Below, one piece after another: positions 42,609-51,464 of a stretch of DNA of 64,000 nt (position 1 is the stretch's first letter; each line of letters opens with the position of its first letter). Location of the stretch: the NCBI GenBank assembly GCA_046263255.1, contig JBHELD010000031.1, forward strand, positions 68,926-132,925. The letters run 5' to 3'. Position numbers and translations under genes: made by a program. Source of the stretch: JALZEG01 sp046263255. Its GTDB lineage: Bacteria; Actinomycetota; CADDZG01; WHSQ01. Under the pieces are notes generated by a model. It did not search any database and was not told the DNA's origin. It saw only the letters and a list, made by a program, of their open reading frames with translations.

Positions 42609-42745
42609 CGATTCTCCTTCCGTTCGGCCTGTCGGAGGGGACTCCTACCCTCTACAACGAATGCCGAAACCGGAGAGTTACTGGGCCACTCCACTCCGTA
42701 GCGAAACACACCCCCGGCGGGGCGTGACGGATTTGGGCGGTTTTC

Positions 42746-44077
42746 CTACCCCGGGCTCCAGCGAAACGCACGCTCCTCGGCGCGTCCCCTCCCGTAGCGG
42801 CGCTGGAGCGCTCCGGCAGCGGGATAGGCGTCCCGCAGGAGCTCCTCGTCCGAGACCTGGCCGAAGCGATAGGTGTACCCTCTCGAGCCGACGTCGACGA
42901 GGGCGTAGCCGAACGGGTAGTCCCGCGGGATCCCGACCTCGACGCAGGGGACGCGGCCGAACCTCCGGGTGATCGCGTTGCGGTGGGTGTGCCCCGCGAA
43001 CACCCCCCAGACGTTCCCGGAGTCGGCGACGGCGTGGAGACGGCCGCTGTCGGCCTCGCGCAGCCCGAACAGGATCGGCGGGAACCCCGGGTACGGCTGG
43101 GGCGGGTGGTGGAGGAAGACGAACGCGGGCGGGGCTCCCGGCTCGGCGAGCTCCGCCAGGATCTCGTGCTGGGGGTCGGTGAGCGAGCCGCGCACGATGG
43201 CGCCGCCCGGCAGGTCGAGGAACTCTCCCCTGACGAGGTCGAAGGCCGTGAACGGCGACGCCAGGTGGGCGGCGGAGTCGAGGACCGCGAACCGCCAGCC
43301 CTCGTGCTCGAGCAGGACGCCGTCCGCGTCCCTGCCGAAGTAGGTCTGGTAGAAGCCGCGGCCGGTGAGGTCCTGGCCTCCCAGCGCGAGCACGTCGTGG
43401 TTGCCCATCATCGTCGCGAGCGGCATGTCGAGCTCGCTCAGGAGCTTCGCCGCGGTCTCGAACTGGTCCGCCTTGCCCTCGTCGGTGATGTCGCCCAGCT
43501 GGACGACGAGCTCTGCCCCCGATGCGTTGAGGTCGGCGATCGCCGCCCGTACCAGCGGCTCCGCCCGCGCCGATCCGACGTGCAGGTCTCCCAGGATGCC
43601 GAAGCGGAAGACGGTGTCTTCCGGGGGGTCCACGTGCGGGATCTCGAGGGGCTCGAACGGCGGCGCCGGCGGGATCCGCTCGGGCCACCGCAGCCCCGCC
43701 TTCTCCTCGTCGGACAGGGCCGTGAGCCGGCCGCCGTCCTCGACGAGGGGGCCGAGGTGCCCGTCGACCCAGTCCGACATCCTCGCCATGAACAGGGGCC
43801 CGAACGGGTCGTCGCCCGGAGCGCCGACCACGCCGTCGATCCATGCCGCGTGGAGCGCGACGACGTCGTGGTCGGACCTCTTCTTGCGGGGGCCGAGGAG
43901 CTCGTCCACGAGCGCGGCCCGCTCGGTCGCGATCTTCGAGCTCTTCTCCCAGGCGGGGTCGCTCTCGTTCGCCCAGCCCTCGAAGATCCTCGCCCGGGCG
44001 GTCTCGATCACCCAGCACGACCGGAGCAGGTCCAAGAAGAGGTCCTCGGGGAGGGCTTCGAGGGTCCGGGGGTCCAT
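42746..44077 (-). CDS. metallophosphoesterase (calcineurin-like)
   Basis: This 443-residue cytoplasmic protein has an N-terminal helical region (about 1-140) and a phosphoesterase domain with GILGDLHVG, LGDITDEGK, MGNHDVLALGG, FLHHPPQPYPG and FAGHTHRN. A longer frame upstream adds 30 low-complexity residues; the TATCCT box 8 nt before the ATG at 44077 supports the shorter start. The helical N-terminus is unusual for the family. Substrate unknown. Confidence 0.82.
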   Translation of the reverse strand: MDPRTLEALPEDLFLDLLRSCWVIETARARIFEGWANESDPAWEKSSKIATERAALVDELLGPRKKRSDHDVVALHAAWIDGVVGAPGDDPFGPLFMARMSDWVDGHLGPLVEDGGRLTALSDEEKAGLRWPERIPPAPPFEPLEIPHVDPPEDTVFRFGILGDLHVGSARAEPLVRAAIADLNASGAELVVQLGDITDEGKADQFETAAKLLSELDMPLATMMGNHDVLALGGQDLTGRGFYQTYFGRDADGVLLEHEGWRFAVLDSAAHLASPFTAFDLVRGEFLDLPGGAIVRGSLTDPQHEILAELAEPGAPPAFVFLHHPPQPYPGFPPILFGLREADSGRLHAVADSGNVWGVFAGHTHRNAITRRFGRVPCVEVGIPRDYPFGYALVDVGSRGYTYRFGQVSDEELLRDAYPAAGALQRRYGRGRAEERAFRWSPG

Positions 44078-44085
44078 GTGGGCCG

Positions 44086-44091
44086 AGGATA
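44086..44091 (-). promoter_or_regulatory. -10 box of the metallophosphoesterase gene (leaderless)
   Basis: TATCCT on the minus strand ends 8 nt before the ATG at 44077 and fixes the start. Confidence 0.55.
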
Positions 44092-44280
44092 CGGGGGCCG
44101 CGCTGCGCTCCGCGCCGCCGCCCCCGCGCTCCACTCCGTTCATCGCGCGAAAACGTGCGCCGTGCATACGTAATTGCTCAACGAACGTTGGGGTCCTTGC
44201 GCCGCTGGCCCCGGGCGGGGAGAATCGGCGGCACTTCCCCGAGTGAGCCGTCTATCGCCGCGCCCGGGGGGAGATCGTCA

Positions 44281-44754
44281 GTGAGCATTGCGCACCGGAT
44301 CGCCGAGGTTCAGCGCCCCACCGACTGGGATCATTACTTCCTGAACATCGCCGCGGAGACCGCGCGCAGGTCGAACTGCATCCGGCGCCGGCACGGCGCC
44401 GTGATCGTTCGCAATCGGAGGATCCGGAGCACCGGCTACAACGGCCCACCGTCGGGGCACCCGCACTGCGACGAGGGGGCCTGCCCGAGGGCTTCGTCCG
44501 ACGCCGCGAGCGGCTGGGGGCACGACAACTGCATCGCGATACACGCGGAGGCGAACGCGATCCTGTACTCGTCGCCCGAGCAGCGCGAGGGCGGGACGAT
44601 CTACATAACGGGAGTGCCCTGCTTCACGTGCGCCAAGCTGATTGCGAACAGCGGGATCACGGAGGTGGTCGCGACGGGGGAGCCGTACGACGACTGGCAG
44701 CGGGTGCGTGCGTTCCTGCAGGACTGCGGAGTGAGGGTGAGGTTGCTGGCCTAA
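44281..44754 (+). CDS. dCMP/cytidine deaminase-family enzyme
   Basis: This 157-residue zinc deaminase resembles deoxycytidylate deaminase. The HAE motif is in IAIHAEANAILYS and the zinc cysteines are in VPCFTCAKLI. The segment RRHGAVIVRNRRIRSTGYNGPPSGHPHCDEGAC is the typical dCMP-deaminase loop (residues about 37-68). It would make dUMP for thymidylate synthesis. A GTG start follows a GGGGGAGA by 6-7 nt. It lies just before the lower-GC DUF488 island. Confidence 0.88.
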   Translation: MSIAHRIAEVQRPTDWDHYFLNIAAETARRSNCIRRRHGAVIVRNRRIRSTGYNGPPSGHPHCDEGACPRASSDAASGWGHDNCIAIHAEANAILYSSPEQREGGTIYITGVPCFTCAKLIANSGITEVVATGEPYDDWQRVRAFLQDCGVRVRLLA

Positions 44755-44849
44755 ACCTCTCCTCTCGATCCGACCGCGGGGCCAGTTGTCGTGTGCTCAT
44801 GGATTGGAAAGTATTCGGCAAATCACGCCGGTTTGCGCAACCCCTCGAC

Positions 44850-44855
44850 TAGAGT
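44850..44855 (+). promoter_or_regulatory. -10 box of the first DUF488 gene (leaderless)
   Basis: TAGAGT ends 6 nt before the GTG at 44862. The same hexamer precedes the third gene of the island at 45821. Confidence 0.6.
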
Positions 44856-44861
44856 GTTCTT

Positions 44862-45446
44862 GTGACGGAGAAGCACCAGCGGCGGCGTCGACTGTATTCG
44901 ATCGGACACTCCACCCATACGGTTCAGCGAATGTGTGAGCTCCTAGAGCCCTTTGGCGTTCAGACGATTGTGGACGTCAGAACGCATCCGCGGTCAAACT
45001 TTGCTCCGGAATTCAATCGTGTGGTTCTTGAAAAGGATCTGCCGAGGCTAGGCCTGAGGTACGTCTTCCTCGGGCACTACCTGGGAGGGCGACCCTCCCG
45101 GACGGATCATTACGATCAAGACGGCCGTGCCCTTTACTACAGAATGGCATCGGCGCCTGAGTTTCAACGGGGAATCGAACTTGTCGAAGCGAACATTGAA
45201 GCGACGACCATGGCGCTCATGTGCAGCGAGGGAAAGCCGGACGATTGTCACAGACACTTGCTGATTGGGCGTGTCCTGAAGGATCGTGGGATCGCAGTCC
45301 AGCATGTGCTTCCCGACGGTTCACTTTCTGACCTGGGCTTCCCATACGAGACACCGACTCTATTCGAGCATGCGGAGGACGAGCAGTGGAAATCTGTTCG
45401 ATCGGTTTCACGAAAAGGACCGCTGAAGATTTCTTCGGGGCCCTGA
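44862..45446 (+). CDS. DUF488-family protein, first of a pair
   Basis: This 194-residue protein begins with the DUF488 signature YSIGHSTHTVQRMCELLEP. It continues with IVDVRTHPRSNFAPEFN and ends its core with MCSEGKPDDCHRHLLIG, the conserved Cys/His motif. The family has no settled function. The last 20 codons overlap the next gene in another frame and are probably not conserved. Codon use and GC are visibly lower than in flanking genes, which points to horizontal gain. Leaderless promoter. Confidence 0.88.
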   Translation: MTEKHQRRRRLYSIGHSTHTVQRMCELLEPFGVQTIVDVRTHPRSNFAPEFNRVVLEKDLPRLGLRYVFLGHYLGGRPSRTDHYDQDGRALYYRMASAPEFQRGIELVEANIEATTMALMCSEGKPDDCHRHLLIGRVLKDRGIAVQHVLPDGSLSDLGFPYETPTLFEHAEDEQWKSVRSVSRKGPLKISSGP

Positions 45447-45823
45447 AGACCGCCCAGGTTAAGCAGCTTATAGACGTTCGGCTCAATAACATTTCTCAGT
45501 TAGCAGGATTCGCGAAGCGAGATGACTTGAGGTTCTTTCTGCAGTCGCTTCTCGGTATTCCATATCGGCACGAGCCCCTCCTGGCTCCGACGCAAGAGAT
45601 GCTGGATGAGTACAAGAAGAAGAGGGGGTCGTGGGCGGATTACGAGAAACGATTCATCAACCTGATGGAAGTTCGTGCGGTCGAGCGAGTACTGCCAAAG
45701 TCGTACTTCCAGCCGCGGGCAGTCCTACTGTGCAGCGAGCTCGAACCTGCAAAGTGCCACCGCCGCTTGGTCATCGAGTACCTCGACGACCGGTGGGGCG
45801 GCGTCACAGCCGTTCACTTGTAG
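45386..45823 (+). CDS. DUF488-family protein, second of a pair
   Basis: This 145-residue shorter member starts EICSIGFTKRTAEDFFGAL and has LIDVRLNNISQLAGFAKRDDL and the motif LLCSELEPAKCHRRLVIEYL. It starts inside the first gene (61-bp overlap) at a GTG with GGAGG 7 nt upstream, so it is probably translated from the same mRNA. The two proteins share the SIG...DVR...C-x-E...CHR plan but differ strongly, suggesting a heteromer. Confidence 0.87.
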   Translation: MEICSIGFTKRTAEDFFGALKTAQVKQLIDVRLNNISQLAGFAKRDDLRFFLQSLLGIPYRHEPLLAPTQEMLDEYKKKRGSWADYEKRFINLMEVRAVERVLPKSYFQPRAVLLCSELEPAKCHRRLVIEYLDDRWGGVTAVHL

Positions 45824-45826
45824 AGT
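45821..45826 (+). promoter_or_regulatory. -10 box of the third island gene (leaderless)
   Basis: TAGAGT overlaps the stop codon of the second DUF488 gene and ends 7 nt before the GTG at 45834. Confidence 0.5.
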
Positions 45827-45833
45827 TACCTAT

Positions 45834-46529
45834 GTGCGCATAACAGTTACACACCTCACGCGGATGGGCCCAGGAAAAATATGCATCGCCGGGTTGGAGG
45901 TGACCTCGCGCGCTCCAATTCGGCCAATAGCAGCAGGTGGGCTGCCGACCACTTTGCTATCGGTTGAGGGAGGGGTCTTTGCGTTGGGGAACGTGGTCGA
46001 CCTTGGACCCGCCATGGACGTCGGAAGTGCTCCCGAGGTGGAAGATCGCCTCGTGGATCTTGCGAACCTAGCGGCTGTCGGACGTCTCGAAGCGCGCGAG
46101 TTTTGGCGGCTCCTCACGGAGACCGGTGAAACGAACTTGACCAACATCTTCGGACCGGATCTTCAGGCGAGAGGGCATGAAAGGTTCGTGAACCGGCACC
46201 AAGGAACGGCGTCGCTCGGGCATCTCGCGCCTGCCGAACCACCGGAGGTCTACGTGAGCGACTGGGACAAGGTTCGTGTCGTTCTTCCTGGCGAGGGCGG
46301 CGCCGATCTGTCTCTGACCGACCGGCGCTTCGTGGAGCCGAATCACAAGACGCCAAGGTACGAGCGGGTCGAAGCCGCTCGAGAGTTCCTGCAGGGCTCG
46401 CGTAAGCCGGTGCTGAGCGTTGGGTTGGCTCGAGCCTGGGAAAAGCCGGGGGATACCCAAGAGAGGCACTACTTGCAAGTCAACAACATCCACTTCGAAC
46501 AGGACCCTCTTTGGGAGCGACGCGGCTAG
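45834..46529 (+). CDS. unknown protein paired with DUF488 genes (possible dual-OB-type)
   Basis: This 231-residue protein starts VRITVTHLTRMGPGKICIAG. It then shows the pattern APIRPIA, VFALGNVVDLG, APEVEDR, AREFWRLL, NIFGPDL and GTASLGHL, and ends LSVGLARAW...YLQVNNIHF. From memory this looks like proteins catalogued as dual OB-containing, found in prokaryotic conflict loci; I could not search. It shares the low GC of the DUF488 pair and follows by 10 bp. Its own leaderless promoter overlaps the previous stop. The GTG start is set by that spacing; an ATG two bases earlier is out of frame. Confidence 0.68.
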   Translation: MRITVTHLTRMGPGKICIAGLEVTSRAPIRPIAAGGLPTTLLSVEGGVFALGNVVDLGPAMDVGSAPEVEDRLVDLANLAAVGRLEAREFWRLLTETGETNLTNIFGPDLQARGHERFVNRHQGTASLGHLAPAEPPEVYVSDWDKVRVVLPGEGGADLSLTDRRFVEPNHKTPRYERVEAAREFLQGSRKPVLSVGLARAWEKPGDTQERHYLQVNNIHFEQDPLWERRG

Positions 46530-46676
46530 CGGGGTTGGTCGCGGTCATTTTCTCCGGCTGGCCGATCGCCGCAGCGCGCCCCCTCGATTACCCCCGTCCG
46601 TTTTGGGAAGATCAGGAGGACCGTCGGGCTGGGAGCCGCCGGGGCCGTCGCGGGAGTCGTCTAGGAAGGGGCCGCC

Positions 46677-47891
<1,215 letters not shown>

Positions 47892-47905
47892 AGGAGGAGG
47901 GGCAG

Positions 47906-49225
47906 ATGAGGTTGAGGAACAGGTTCTGGATCCTGCTGGTGGTCCTGGCGCTGCTCGGTGCCGCGTGCAACACCGGGGGTACCGACGACGAGGAGACCAC
48001 GCGCGACGACGGGCAGGAGCAGGAGGGCGGCGAGGCGATCGAGGTCGCCGCGGTGTGGACGGGCGTCGAGCAGGAACGATTCACCGCCGTGCTCGAGGCC
48101 TTCACCGCGGAGACGGGCATCGACGCGTCGTATCGCTCGGCCGGCGACGACATGGCCGCGTTCCTGGGGACGCAGATCGAAGGCGGCAACCCGCCGGACG
48201 TCGCGATCGTCGCCCAGCCCGCGCTCGTCGAACAGCTCGCGAACGACGGCTCGCTGCAGCCGCTGGACGAGGACGTCGTGGCCGGGCTCGACGAGAACTT
48301 CGCCCGCGTCTGGAAGGACATCGGCTCCGTGGACGGCCAGCCGTACGCCGTCTACTTCAAGGTCGCGAACAAGTCGACGTGGTGGTACAACACCGGCGTC
48401 TTCGACCAGGCCGGCGTCGAGCCGCCGCAGGACTGGGACGGGCTGCTCGAGACCGCGCAGACCGTGAACGCGTCGGGGACGCCGTTCGTCTCGATGGGAG
48501 GCGCGGACGGATGGACGCTGACGGACTGGTTCGAGAACATCTACATCCGGACCGCGGGTCCCGACGCGTACGACCAGCTGACGAACCACGAGATCCCGTG
48601 GACGGACGAGAGCGTGAAGACCGCGCTCGAGACGTGGGGGGAGCTCGTCGGGGACGAGGCGAACCTCGCCGGCGGCGCCGACGGCGCGTTGAACACCACC
48701 TTCGAGGAGTCCGTGACGCAGGTGTTCGCCGACCCGCCGGCCGCGGCGACCGTCTACGAGGCGGACTTCGTCGCCGGCGTCATCAGCGGCGAGACGGGCG
48801 CGAAGGCGGTCGACGACTTCAACTTCTTCACGTTCCCGGCGATCGGCGACTCGGCCCCCGCGATCGTGTCGGCCGGTGACGGCGCGGTCGTCCTCAGCGA
48901 CAACCCGTCGGCTCAGCGGTTCGCGGAGTTCCTCACCACGCCCGAGGCGGCAGAGGCGTGGGCGTCCGAGGGGGGCTTCGTGTCGCCGAACGAGAACCTC
49001 GACACGAGCGTCTATCCCGACGACATCACGCGCGAGATCGCCGAGGCCGTCGTCGCCGCGGGCGAGGACGTGCGCTTCGACATGTCGGACCTCGCCCCGC
49101 CGGAGTTCGGCGGCACGACGGGGCAGGGCCTCTGGAAGCTCTTCCAGGACTTCGTAAAGAACCCGTCGGACGTCGACGGGATCACGGAGCAGCTCGAGGC
49201 CGCGGCCAACAAGGCGTACAAGTAG
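47906..49225 (+). CDS. sugar ABC transporter substrate-binding lipoprotein
   Basis: This 439-residue family 1 extracellular solute-binding protein has a lipobox ending at C21 (LLGAACN), an acidic Glu/Asp-rich linker and a mature domain beginning IEVAAVWTGVEQERF. It contains PPDVAIVAQPALVEQL, WWYNTGVFDQAGVEPPQDW and the closing APPEFGGTTGQGLWKLFQDF. It feeds the two permeases downstream. The sugar is unknown; the family handles alpha-glucosides and other oligosaccharides. GAGGAGG lies 8 nt before the ATG. Confidence 0.93.
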   Translation: MRLRNRFWILLVVLALLGAACNTGGTDDEETTRDDGQEQEGGEAIEVAAVWTGVEQERFTAVLEAFTAETGIDASYRSAGDDMAAFLGTQIEGGNPPDVAIVAQPALVEQLANDGSLQPLDEDVVAGLDENFARVWKDIGSVDGQPYAVYFKVANKSTWWYNTGVFDQAGVEPPQDWDGLLETAQTVNASGTPFVSMGGADGWTLTDWFENIYIRTAGPDAYDQLTNHEIPWTDESVKTALETWGELVGDEANLAGGADGALNTTFEESVTQVFADPPAAATVYEADFVAGVISGETGAKAVDDFNFFTFPAIGDSAPAIVSAGDGAVVLSDNPSAQRFAEFLTTPEAAEAWASEGGFVSPNENLDTSVYPDDITREIAEAVVAAGEDVRFDMSDLAPPEFGGTTGQGLWKLFQDFVKNPSDVDGITEQLEAAANKAYK

Positions 49226-49235
49226 CGAGCGAGAC

Positions 49236-50579
49236 GTGGCGACCACTGCGGCAGACGTAGCAGCGCCGGCGGCGCGCCGGAGGGCCATCAAGCTCAAGCC
49301 GCCTCCCGGCGGTGCCAAGCGGTGGATGGCGCTGCTGTTCCTGTTCCCGGCGCTGCTGCTGCTCGGCGCGATCGTCGTCTACCCGACGGTCGACACGTTC
49401 GCGCAGAGCTTCCAGAGCTCCGACCGTGCCTGGGTCGGGCTCGACAACTACAAGGACCTGCTCGACACGGGACGTGTGCGGCAGGCGATCCAGAACAACG
49501 CGATCTGGGTCGCGACGGCGCCGGCGATCATCACCGGGCTCGGGCTGATGTTCGCGATCCTGACCGAGCGCGTCCGCTACCAGACGGCGATCAAGATCGT
49601 CGTGTTCATGCCGATGGCTATCTCGTTCCTGGCGACCGGCGTCATCTGGCGGCTGATGTACGAGGAGCAGCCGAGCAGGGGGCTGCTCAACGCCGCGCTA
49701 CGAGTGAGCGCCGACGCGGTGTCCGGGCCGGGCGCGTACCCCACGGCCACCACGGTCCCGGACGCGCCGGTGGCGGAGGAGGCCGGCGCGGTCGTCGCGC
49801 AGGGCGTGTTCGCCGCGGGCGAGACCGCGCTCCTGCCGCTGGTCGGCATGACCGAGGAGGAGCTGCCGGAAGACGCCGTGCAGGCGGTGGAGCCGCAGGT
49901 TCCCGACGGCGCGGTGGGCGCGGTCGTATGGCGCGACTTCAGGCCCGGCGGCGGCGAGATCGGCGTCATCGAGCGGGGTGAGCTGGGGCTGCCGGGTGCC
50001 ACGGTCGAGGCCGTGGACGCTTCCGGCGAGGTCGTCGCGACGGGGGAGGCGGGCGGCGACGGGACCGTCGTGCTCGAGGACCTGTCCGGGGAGGGGCCGT
50101 ATTCGCTGCGCGTGGCGGAGGCGACGTTCGCGCCGGGCTTCCAGGGGATCAGCTGGCTCTCGCCGGGCCTCGTCACGCCCGCGATCATCGGCGCGTTCTC
50201 GTGGATGTGGACGGGCTTCGCGGTGGTCGTGATCGCCGCAGGGCTCTCGGCGCTGCCGCGCGACGTGCTCGAAGCCGCACGCGTGGACGGGGCGAACGAG
50301 TGGCAGACGTTTCGGCACGTGACGCTGCCGCTGCTCGCGCCGGTGCTCGGCGTCGTCTTCGTCACGCTCGTGATCAACGTGCTGAAGATCTTCGACATCA
50401 TCCTCGTGACCGCGCCGGGCGCGAGCCAGGACGAGGCGAACGTGATCGCGCTCGAGATGTGGAAGACGTCGTTCACGTCCGGCAACTTCGGGCTCGGGAG
50501 CGCCGTCGCCGTCGTGCTGTTCCTCATGGTCATCCCCGTGATGGCGCTCAACATCCGCCGCTTCAAGAGGGGCGAGTAG
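49236..50579 (+). CDS. sugar ABC permease with large extracellular insert (MalF-like)
   Basis: This 447-residue permease is longer than the usual 300. Three membrane helices (about 31-50, 90-110, 117-140) are followed by an insert at about 157-303, then the remaining helices and the EAA loop EAARVDGANEWQTF (346-359). The end of the insert, about 247-294, reads as an Ig-like carboxypeptidase-regulatory domain (LPGATVEAVDASGEVV). E. coli MalF has a comparable P2 loop that grips the binding protein, so the insert may do the same. GTG start. Confidence 0.88.
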   Translation: MATTAADVAAPAARRRAIKLKPPPGGAKRWMALLFLFPALLLLGAIVVYPTVDTFAQSFQSSDRAWVGLDNYKDLLDTGRVRQAIQNNAIWVATAPAIITGLGLMFAILTERVRYQTAIKIVVFMPMAISFLATGVIWRLMYEEQPSRGLLNAALRVSADAVSGPGAYPTATTVPDAPVAEEAGAVVAQGVFAAGETALLPLVGMTEEELPEDAVQAVEPQVPDGAVGAVVWRDFRPGGGEIGVIERGELGLPGATVEAVDASGEVVATGEAGGDGTVVLEDLSGEGPYSLRVAEATFAPGFQGISWLSPGLVTPAIIGAFSWMWTGFAVVVIAAGLSALPRDVLEAARVDGANEWQTFRHVTLPLLAPVLGVVFVTLVINVLKIFDIILVTAPGASQDEANVIALEMWKTSFTSGNFGLGSAVAVVLFLMVIPVMALNIRRFKRGE

Positions 50580-51464
50580 ATGTCGGTCGCCGCGGACTCG
50601 GTTCCGGTGGAGCCACGCACCGCGAGCCAGAGGCTCGTGCGGTTCGTGTCGCGCTCGCCGGTGCACCTCGTGCTGGTCCTGCTCGCGCTCTTCTGGATGA
50701 CGCCGACGTTCGGGCTGCTGGTCACGAGCTTCCGCACCGGCGCCGCCTCCAACACGAGCGGATGGTGGACGGTGTTCACCGATCCCGCGCAGCTCACGCT
50801 CCAGCCCTACAAGGATATCCTGGCAAACGACGGGCTCGTCCAGAGCCTCCTGAACACCGTCTACATCACGGTTCCCACGACCGTGCTGCTCGTGCTCGTC
50901 GCGGCTCTCGCCGCCTACGCGTTCGCGTGGATCGACTTCCGCGGCCGAGAGACGCTGTTCCTCGTCGTCGTCGCGCTGCTCGTCGTGCCGCTCCAGATGG
51001 CGCTGATCCCGATGGCGCGGTTCTTCGGCGACCTCGGGATCTTCGGCACCGTCTGGGCCGCGATCTTCTTCCACGTAGCGTTCGGGCTTCCGTTCGCGAT
51101 CTTCCTGCTGCGCAACTTCTTCATCGGCCTGCCGCACGAGCTCTTGGAGGCGGCCCGGATCGACGGCGCGTCGGAATGGCAGATCTTCACGCGCATCGTC
51201 CTGCCGCTGGGGATGCCGGCGATCGCGGCGCTCGGCATCTTCCAGTTCCTCTGGACGTGGAACGACCTCCTCGTGGGCCTGGTCTTCACCGGCGGCGACG
51301 ACATTCCGATCACGGTCTTCATCCGCGACCAGCTCCGGCAGTTCTCGGGCAACCTCGACGTGATAGCGCCGGGGGCGTTCCTGTCGATGATCGTCCCGCT
51401 GATCGTGTTCTTCGCCTTCCAGCGGTACTTCGTGCAGGGGCTGCTCGCGGGCTCGGTCAAGTGA
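50580..51464 (+). CDS. sugar ABC permease (MalG-like)
   Basis: This 294-residue permease has about six helices and the EAA loop LEAARIDGASEWQIFTRIVL. It pairs with the preceding permease. Its ATG directly follows that gene's stop with no gap, and its TGA overlaps the next GTG (GTGA), so the operon continues into the beta-helix membrane gene. Confidence 0.93.
   Translation: MSVAADSVPVEPRTASQRLVRFVSRSPVHLVLVLLALFWMTPTFGLLVTSFRTGAASNTSGWWTVFTDPAQLTLQPYKDILANDGLVQSLLNTVYITVPTTVLLVLVAALAAYAFAWIDFRGRETLFLVVVALLVVPLQMALIPMARFFGDLGIFGTVWAAIFFHVAFGLPFAIFLLRNFFIGLPHELLEAARIDGASEWQIFTRIVLPLGMPAIAALGIFQFLWTWNDLLVGLVFTGGDDIPITVFIRDQLRQFSGNLDVIAPGAFLSMIVPLIVFFAFQRYFVQGLLAGSVK

Noticed and set aside
42690..42775. 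Two similar blocks (AGCGAAACRCAC) about 60 bp apart after the metallophosphoesterase gene
   Set aside because: Similarity covers only about 12 bases and does not form a clean tandem or inverted repeat.
44755..44861. Possible tRNA or small RNA gene in the gap before the DUF488 island
   Set aside because: No cloverleaf, no T-loop sequence and no terminator; only the TAGAGT promoter is supported.
46530..46676. Mobile-element boundary at the right edge of the low-GC island
   Set aside because: I saw no integrase, terminal inverted repeats or direct repeats flanking 44.76-46.53 kb; transfer is supported only by composition.
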